From positions 14,621,954 through 14,685,953 of the forward strand of contig OX442417.1 in assembly GCA_949361645.1 (NCBI GenBank): DNA of 64,000 nucleotides. The letters are read 5' to 3'. Source of the DNA: Spongilla lacustris. Its lineage: Eukaryota; Porifera; Demospongiae; Spongillida; Spongillidae. The stretch's first letter is position 1. Each line of letters opens with the position of its first letter. Made by a program: the position numbers and the translations under genes. Below are positions 57,177 through 64,000 of this stretch, piece by piece. A model generated the notes under the pieces. It made no database searches. It saw only the letters and a program-made list of their open reading frames with translations, and was not told the DNA's origin.

Positions 57177-59110
57177 CTAATAACACCATATGTGGAAGGG
57201 CTGGTGGCTCAACTGGTTGTGCAGCGCTTTTGACTGGACTTGCAGTGTGAGGTTATTATGTTCAATTGCAGGTTGGGAGTTAATGGTTCGATTGGCTTGC
57301 AATGAGGAAGGCTGGTAGTTGTACTGTGTGGGGATGGTCCCATTAGCCCCCTCGTTCAGTGAAGGACAGGTAGTGGGAGGGGGCGTTGTGGGGACTGCTA
57401 AGTAATAAGTCCACTTGCTGTGAGGGCTAAATGTTCCACTGGTTCCATTGGTGGGGCATGTATGATTCCATTGGTACATGTGCGTACATGCACATGTCCC
57501 CTGAAATTGTTGCATGGGGTTACTGACTCCATTTGCAGTGTGAGGGCTGCCTTCTCCACTGGCATTAAGTGGGGGCCACATTGATCCTCTGGTTGTGTGG
57601 CAGCTGGTGCTCCCTTGCTGGTAGTGTGGGGGTCAGGTTTTGCAGTATTGATTTCACTTGGGTTATTGGTTGGTTCCAAAGGTACGTAGTGTGTGATTAC
57701 AGTGAGGGGGAGTGGTAGTTCTTGGCCCCATTGGCCCCTGGATTGCTGATGCAACTTGCAGTAAAGGACAGGTAGTGAGAAGAGGGGGGGTGGGGGGGAG
57801 GGGTGAGGGCTGGCACCAGTGTGTGGTTGGCCTGTTAAGTTGTTCTTGGTACATGTCCCCTGACCAATGAGGAGGGTTGGTGGTTGTACTGTCCCATTGG
57901 CTGATTGGCCCCTCTTTCACTGAAGGACAGGTAGTGGGGGCAAGTACATATACATGTAGTTCCTGGCTCCCCTTAAATTTTTGGGGTTGCTGAATCCATT
58001 TGCAGTGCGAGGGCTGGTTTTCCACTGGCATTATTCTGGGGGCTCGATTAACCACTGGTTGTGTGGCAGCTGGTACTTCCTTGCTGGGCTCCATCTGTGA
58101 GAGGGCTCCACTGATGTGGGCTGCTGTCTGGACTTGCAGTGTATATATACTTCAAATGGAGCCACTAGACCCTCTACCAGTATACTGGTAGAGGGTCTAG
58201 TGGCTCCATTTGAAGTGAGCAGAGAGGGGCTGATGGTTCTACTGTGTGGAGCTGGCCCTACAGGCCTTTGTTTGTGTGGGGGCTGCTGACTCAACTTGGG
58301 GTGGCGTCATGACTGACTCTGTGGAGGCTACCCCATTGGCCCTGGGTAGCTGAGGGTGTTCTGTAAGAATGGTTCCATGGGCTGCTGACTGCAGTGTGAG
58401 GCTATTAAGTTCAGTTGCAGTGTAGACTTTACAGGTTCCGCTGCTATTTTTCATGAGCTTGCGGTGAGAGGGCTGGTTGTTCTAAAGTGTGGGGGGTCCC
58501 AGCTGACTCAACTTGCATTGAACAAAAGGGGGGGGGGGGAGTTAGCCCCTGGGTGTGGGGCCTGTTAAGTCCACTTGAGGAGTGAGGGCTAATGGTTGAT
58601 CTGTTAGTGAGGTCATCACGTGTTGTTGGTATATGTAGTTCATGGCTCCCCTGAAATGGTTTGGGATGCTGATTCCATTTGCAGCCTGAGGGCTGGCATC
58701 TCCCTGGCATTATTGTGGGGGCTACATCCGTGCTGGCAGTGTGGGGGTTTGATGATCTATCAGCGAGAGGGCTGGTGTCTCCACTGGCATTGTGGACGCT
58801 AGCTCCATTGACCAGCTTAGCTGGTGGCTCCCTTGCTAGAATTATGGGGCCTGTTAATTCCACTTGTTGGCTCCACTATTTGGAATGTGAGGCTATTATT
58901 AATAATTTAAATTGCAGCATGGGGCTTAATGGTTCCAAAGGTCACTTGCAGTAATGGGGCTTGTGGTTCTGCTGTGTGGGGATGGCCTCTTTGGCCCCAG
59001 GGCTGCTGAGGGAACTTGCAGTGAAGGGCCTAGCCCCATTAGCCCCTGGCTATGTGGGGGTGGGGCTGGTGGCTCTTTTGGTAATTTAGGGGCTGCTCAC
59101 TCCCTATCAC
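57177..59110. repeat. Right-arm satellite, complement of 48290-49870
   Basis: Reverse complement of the left-arm satellite in the same order (for example CTTGCTGGGCTCCATCTGTG at about 58080 against its mate near 49250). A small inverted pair at 58150-58205 (CACTAGACCCTCTACCAGTA and its complement) is a local rearrangement. Confidence 0.75.
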
Positions 59111-59823
59111 TAACACAACCACCATCGTCAGAGGTACGACCGCCATCACTACCTTTCTCAATCTCTCCATCCTCGTCCAATGTATTTTGAATATCGATCG
59201 TCGTATTCGTACAGTTCGAACTCATCCGCTGACTGATTCAGTGAAACTCAACGAGCTCGCCTTCACTCGTGTTATACGTCACCATATCGTTTATCTACAC
59301 CGAAAAACAACCGTAACAAGCACTACAATTCAGCCGCCCATTTGTTTGGTGACCTTATAGGTGTGGTTATCACGCCCTATAGGAATAGTTGAATATTCAT
59401 GTACTCCGGAGAATGGAAACTGTTCTGTGCACATATAAAGGCGCGATTCGAGCGGGAAACGTGTACTTACTTTGCACAGCTGTTTCTCCGTAACGGATGG
59501 CATGAAAATTAACGAACAGAACAAATCAATAGGTATAGGACCTCCCTACCTACAAACCGAATTTGAAGCGATTTGATTACTCCTACCGAAAGTTATGGTG
59601 GGTTTGAACCCGGTGGGGTATCGGACGTTGCAATACTGGCACGGAGTAAGTGCAAGACCCCAAAATATATTATAGCATAGAGAAATGGTGTAGTATGAAG
59701 TGCTGATAATAGGAAGTCAAGAGCTCAAACCGTGTGGAAGATATAGCGCTTTGAATTGGATGCTATATATATAAATTCACAAGCATCAAAATCGCATAGA
59801 ACGTTCCATAATTATATATATAT

Positions 59824-60639
59824 GGGACAGTTTCCGCGAAAATGTCACCCTTTTATAATATTATAAGGTTATAAAAATGCTTCTTGTTTGAATGGCTATA
59901 TCTTCCGAACGCTACACGCTATCGACTTTCTATTTTCCACAGTTCATACTACACTATTTCTCTATGACAAATTGCATTTTGAAGTCTTGCACTTGCTCCA
60001 CGCTAGTATTGCAACGTTCGATACCCGACCGAGTTCAAACCCGCCATAACTTTAGGTAGGAGTTATCAAATCGCTTCAAATTCGGTTTGTAGGTACAGAG
60101 GTCCTGTACCTATCGATTTGTACTGTTCGCTAATTTTTATGCCATTCGTTACGGAGATACAGTTGAACAAACTACGTGCACTTTTTCCCGCTTGATACGC
60201 GCCAATGTTCTAATCCCCGCCTCCCATACATTGAGCGGGACGCGATTTGCCAAAATCATTGGCGCGAATCGAGCGGGAAAAGTGGACGTACTTTGTTCAA
60301 ATGTATCTCCGTAACGGATGGCATAAAAATTAACGAACAGAACAAATCGATAGGTATAGGACCTTTGTACCTATAAACCGAATTTTAAGCGATTTGACTA
60401 CTCCTACCTAAAGTTATAGGGGGTTTGAACCCGGTCGGGTATCGAACATTGCAATATTGGTGTGGAGCAAGTGTAAGACTCCAAAAAGCAACTATTCATA
60501 TAGAAATGGTGTAGTATGAAGTATTGAAAATAGAAAGTCGATAGCGTGTAGCGTTCCGAAGATATAGCCATTCAAACAAGAAGCATTTTTATAACCTTAT
60601 AATATTATAAAAGGGTGACATTTTCGCGGAAACTGTCCC
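59824..60639. mobile_element. Foldback element, GGGACAG family, copy 3
   Basis: 816 bp, same family as 1537-2346: GGGACAGTTTCCGCGAAAAT at the left and the complement at the right, arms of about 400 bp. It starts 14 bp after the giant foldback ends and stops 17 bp before the next element, in TA-rich linkers. Confidence 0.88.
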
Positions 60640-60656
60640 ATATATTATAATTATAT

Positions 60657-61350
60657 GGGACAGTTTCCGACAAAATGGCCCTTCGTATATATATATAAAA
60701 TGTTATTAAAATGCTTCTCTTTTGAATTGCTATATCTTCCGAACGGTTAACGCTATCAACTTCCTATTTTCAACACTTCATACTACACCATTTCTCTATG
60801 GCAAAATACTTTTTGGGGTCTTGCACGTGCTCCGTGCCAGTATTGCAACGTCCGATACCCCTGTGGGTTCAAACCTGCCATAACTTTCTGTAGGAGTAAT
60901 CAAATCGCTTCAAATTCGGTTTGTAGGTAGAGAGGTCGTATACCTATCGATTTGTTCTGTTCGTTAATTTTTATGTCATCCGTTACGGAGATACAGCGGC
61001 GCAAAGTTGGTACAAGTTTCCCGCTCGAATCGCGCCGTTGTACGTGCGTGACCCGCTTCCATGCACCAAATACATGAATATGCAACTACTTCCTGTGGGC
61101 TGACACTTCGATAACTTATAGCCACACCTACTCTGCGCTGGATACGGGAATCCATCTCCCGGTCGGACTCACATGCAGTTGTTATACTATTCGATCCCTA
61201 TTTCGTTATCTTCTGCGTACATAAACTTTATGGCGACGTCAACTGAAGACAAGATCATAAGAGTTTCAATCGGCGGACGTGAAGTTCGAGCGGTGCGAAT
61301 ACGACGATCGTGAGAAAGGTTACTAGATCTATGCTAGTACAGTGACGACG
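60657..61350. mobile_element. Left arm of a second long-armed foldback
   Basis: Begins GGGACAGTTTCCGACAAAAT. The body follows the same order as 47640-48270 of the giant element: CGCTATATCTTCC-like block, GGTCTTGCAC, TACGGAGATACAG, CGCTCGAATCGCGCC, then GAATACGACGATCG and GAGAAAGGT. It runs directly into a satellite at about 61350. The right arm should lie beyond the window. Confidence 0.75.
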
Positions 61351-64000
61351 GTGGTCCCATTTACACCGTGCACTTGTGTCTGTTGTGGGATAATATCCAT
61401 GGTCCCCGTTGTGGGATCAAATCCATGGTCCATTTACATGTACATCCTGTACTTGTGTAGTTTGGGGTCAAATCCATGGTCCCATTTATACCCTGTACTT
61501 GTGTCTGTTTAGGGTCAAATGCATGGTCCCATTTACACCCTGTACTTGTGTCTGTTTAGGGTCAAATGCATGGTCCCATTTACACCCTGTAGGTGTATCA
61601 ATTGTGGGGTCAAATCCATGGTCCTGTACTTGTGTCTGTTGTGGGGTCAAATGCATGATCCCATTTACACCCTGTACTTGAGTCTGTTTAGGGTCAAATC
61701 TAAGATCCCATTTACACCAGCACTTGTGTCTGTTGTGGGGTCAAATCTATGGTCCCATTTACACCCTGTACTTGTGTCTATTGTGGGGTCAAATCCATGA
61801 TCCCATGTACACCCTGTACTTGAGTATGCTCCATGGTTCCATTTACACCCTGTACTTGTGCCTGTTGTGGGGTCAAATCCATGGTCCCATTTACACCCTG
61901 TACTTGTGTCTATTGTGGGGTCAAATCCATGATCCATGGTTCCATTTACACCCTGTACTTGTGTCTGTTTTGGGGTCAAATCCATGGTCCCATTTACTCC
62001 CTGTACGTGTGATCAAATCCATGGTCCCATTTACACCCAGCCTATACTTGTGATCAAATCCATGGTCCCATTTACTCCCTGTACTTGTGATCAAATCCAT
62101 GGTCCCATTTACACCCAGCCTATACTTGTGATCAAATCCATGGTCCCATTTACACCCTGTACTTTTGTCTGTTGCGGGGTCAAATCCATGGTCCCATTTA
62201 CACCTTGTACTTGTGATCAAATCCATGGTCCCATTTACACCCTGTACTTGGTCTGTTGTGAGATCTAATTCATGGTCGCATTTACACCCTGTACTTGTGT
62301 CTGTAGTGGGGTCAAACTCATGCTCCCATTTACACCTAGTACTTGTGTCTGTTGTGGGTTCAAATCCATGGTCCGATTTACACCCTGTACTTGTGATCAA
62401 ATCCATGGTCCAATTTACACCCTGTACTTGTGATCAAATCCATGGTCCCATTTACACACTGTACTTGTGTCTGTTGTGAGATCTAATCCATGGTCCCATT
62501 TAACCCTGTACTTGTGTCTGTTGTGGGGTCAAATGCATGGTCCCATTAACACCCTGTACTTTAGTCTGTTTTAGGGTCAGATCTATGGTCCCATTTACAC
62601 TCTAAACGTGTGTATGTTTTGGGGTCAAATCATTGGTCCCATTTACACCCTGTACTTGTTGTGTCTATTGTGGGATATACATGGTGTATGTGTCTGTTGT
62701 GGGATCAAATCCATGGTCCCATTTACATCCTGTACTAGTGTCTGTTGTGGGGTCAAATCCATGATCCCATTTACACCCTGTACTTGTGTATGTTGTGGGG
62801 TCAAATCCATGATCCCATTTACACCCTGTACTTGTGTCTGTTGTGAGATCTAATCCATGGTCCCATTTAACCCTGTACTTGTGTCTGTTTTGGGGTCAAA
62901 TCCATGGTCCGATTTACTCCCTGTACTTGTGATCAAATCCATGGTCCCATTTACACCCAGCCTGTTACTTGTGATCAAATCCATGGTCCCATTTACACCC
63001 TGTATTTGTGTCTGTTTTGGGGTCAAATGCATGGTCCCATTTACACCCTTGTACTTTTGTCTGTTGTGGGGTCAAACTCATGCTCCATGGTTCCATTTAC
63101 ACCCTGTACTTGTGTCTGTTGTGGGGTCAAACCCATGGTCCTATTTACATCCTGTACTAGTGTCTATTGTGGGATCAAATCCATGATTCCATTTGCTTTA
63201 CACCCTGTACTTGAGTATGCTGTGGGGTCAAATCCATGGTTCCATTTGCTTTACACCCTGTACTTGAGTATACTGTGGGGTCAAATCCATGGTTCCATTT
63301 ACACCCTGTACTTGTGTCTGTTGTGGGGTCAAATCCATGGTCCCATTTACACCCTGTAGTTGAGTCTGTTTAGGGTCAAATGTATGGTCCCATTTATTCC
63401 CTGTACTTGTGTATGTTGTGGGGTCAAACTCATGCTCCCATTTACACCCTGTACTTGAGTCTGTTTTAAGATCAAATCCATGGTCCGATTTACAACCTGT
63501 ACTTGTGTCTGTTATGCGGTCAAACTCATGCTCCCATTTGCACCCAGGTACTTTTGTCTGCTTTAGGGTCAAATCTGTGGTCCCATTTACACCCTGTACT
63601 TCTGTATGTTGTGGGGTCAAATCCATGGTCCCATTTACACCCTGTACTTGTGTCTATTGTGGGGTCAAATCCATGATCCATGGTTCCATTTACACCCTGT
63701 ACTTCTGTCTGTTTTGGGGTCAAACTCATGCTCCCATTTACACCCTTGTACTTTTGTCTGTTGTGGGGTCAAACTCATGCTCCATGGTTCCATTTACACC
63801 CTGTACTTGTGTCTGTTTTGGGGTCAAATCCATGGTCCGATTTACTCCCTGTACTTGTGATCAAATCCATGGTCCCATTTACATCCAGCCTGTACTTGTG
63901 ATCAAATCCATGGTCTCATTTACACCCTGTATTTGTGTATGTTGTGGGGTCAAATCCATGGTCCGATTTACAACCTGTACTTGTGTCTGTTATGCGGTCA
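61351..64000. repeat. Satellite of 48-bp and 37-bp monomers
   Basis: The long monomer contains GGTCCCATTTACACCCTGTA, CTTGTGTCTGTTGTGGGG and TCAAATCCAT (48 bp). The short form replaces the middle with CTTGTGATCAAATCCAT (37 bp). More than 50 diverged copies run without interruption to the window end. Open frames in all phases are compositional and should not be annotated as genes. Confidence 0.92.

Larger units (their letters stand above)
47578..59810. mobile_element. Giant foldback element, ~12.2 kb, with satellite-filled arms
   Basis: The left end TATGGAACGTTCTATGCGAT is mirrored at the right end (ATCGCATAGAACGTTCCATA). The left arm (47578-48290) pairs with 59100-59810 almost base for base. 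It includes the ACGGAGAAACAG / CGCTCGAATCGCGCC core shared with the smaller foldbacks. Further in, both arms become C-rich degenerate repeats (left 48290-49983 and 54235-55080; right 55980-59100 as the complement). The left arm is interrupted by the 49984-54234 element. No transposase belongs to it. Inserted 38 bp after exon 4 of P450 D. Confidence 0.8.

Noticed and set aside
61409..63901. Several 80-160-codon frames on both strands
   Set aside because: Satellite DNA open in multiple frames on both strands at once; composition, not coding.

Overview
The window is eukaryotic nuclear DNA, very probably from a marine invertebrate. Genes are split into many small exons with GT/AG introns, there is no operon structure, and most of the sequence is transposon-derived. 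The palindrome TACATGTA recurs everywhere. A sponge or another early-branching animal is my best guess, but the sequence alone does not prove it.

The host-gene content is a cluster of four related cytochrome P450 loci of mitochondrial-clan type. Copy A (1-1022, +) is a 3' fragment with a frameshift and an inverted last exon. Copy B (20497-5468, -) is apparently intact: 12 exons whose lengths sum to exactly 1539 nt (512 aa plus stop), with an N-terminal presequence, AGIDTT I-helix, ExxR and FGFGPRSCYG heme loop. Copy C (30512-20945, -) is a pseudogene without exons 1-2, with several in-frame stops and a lost splice acceptor. Copy D (40088-47540, +) has intact exons 1-4 with B-like lengths and phases; the rest lies beyond a large repeat block or is lost.

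The introns and spacers are packed with nested transposable elements, several defined by target-site duplications (TSDs). Intron 2 of B (10093-20170) holds a hAT-like transposon (10281-13232) and a second hAT element (13753-19836, 8-bp TSD GTTGCAGT). Inside the second sits a Gypsy-type retroelement, itself split by a 1144-bp hAT-type element (8-bp TSD CAGTGAAT). Intron 4 of pseudogene C holds a 6.46-kb element with CCCGTAGGAAAA ends (23260-29720), which contains a 153-bp minisatellite and a foldback. The C-to-D spacer holds a foldback with a 10-bp TSD (36833-38741) and a CACAGTGCCAAA-ended element (33729-35120).

From 47.58 kb to the window end lies a repeat block just inside intron 4 of D. 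It contains a ~12.2-kb foldback element (47578-59810), a complete GGGACAG-type foldback (59824-60639) and the left part of another long-armed element running into a 48/37-bp satellite (60657-64000). Inside the 12.2-kb element is a second copy of the same hAT-type family (49984-54234, 8-bp TSD TACCAGTC). Inside that is a 3005-bp element with CACAGCCAAAA ends and a TA duplication (50328-53332). It carries an intron-containing gene with five consecutive phase-consistent exons for a protein of no family I can name; this is the best candidate for an undescribed autonomous transposon. The second notable system is the foldback family whose conserved arms switch, at the same internal junction, into unrelated satellite arrays.
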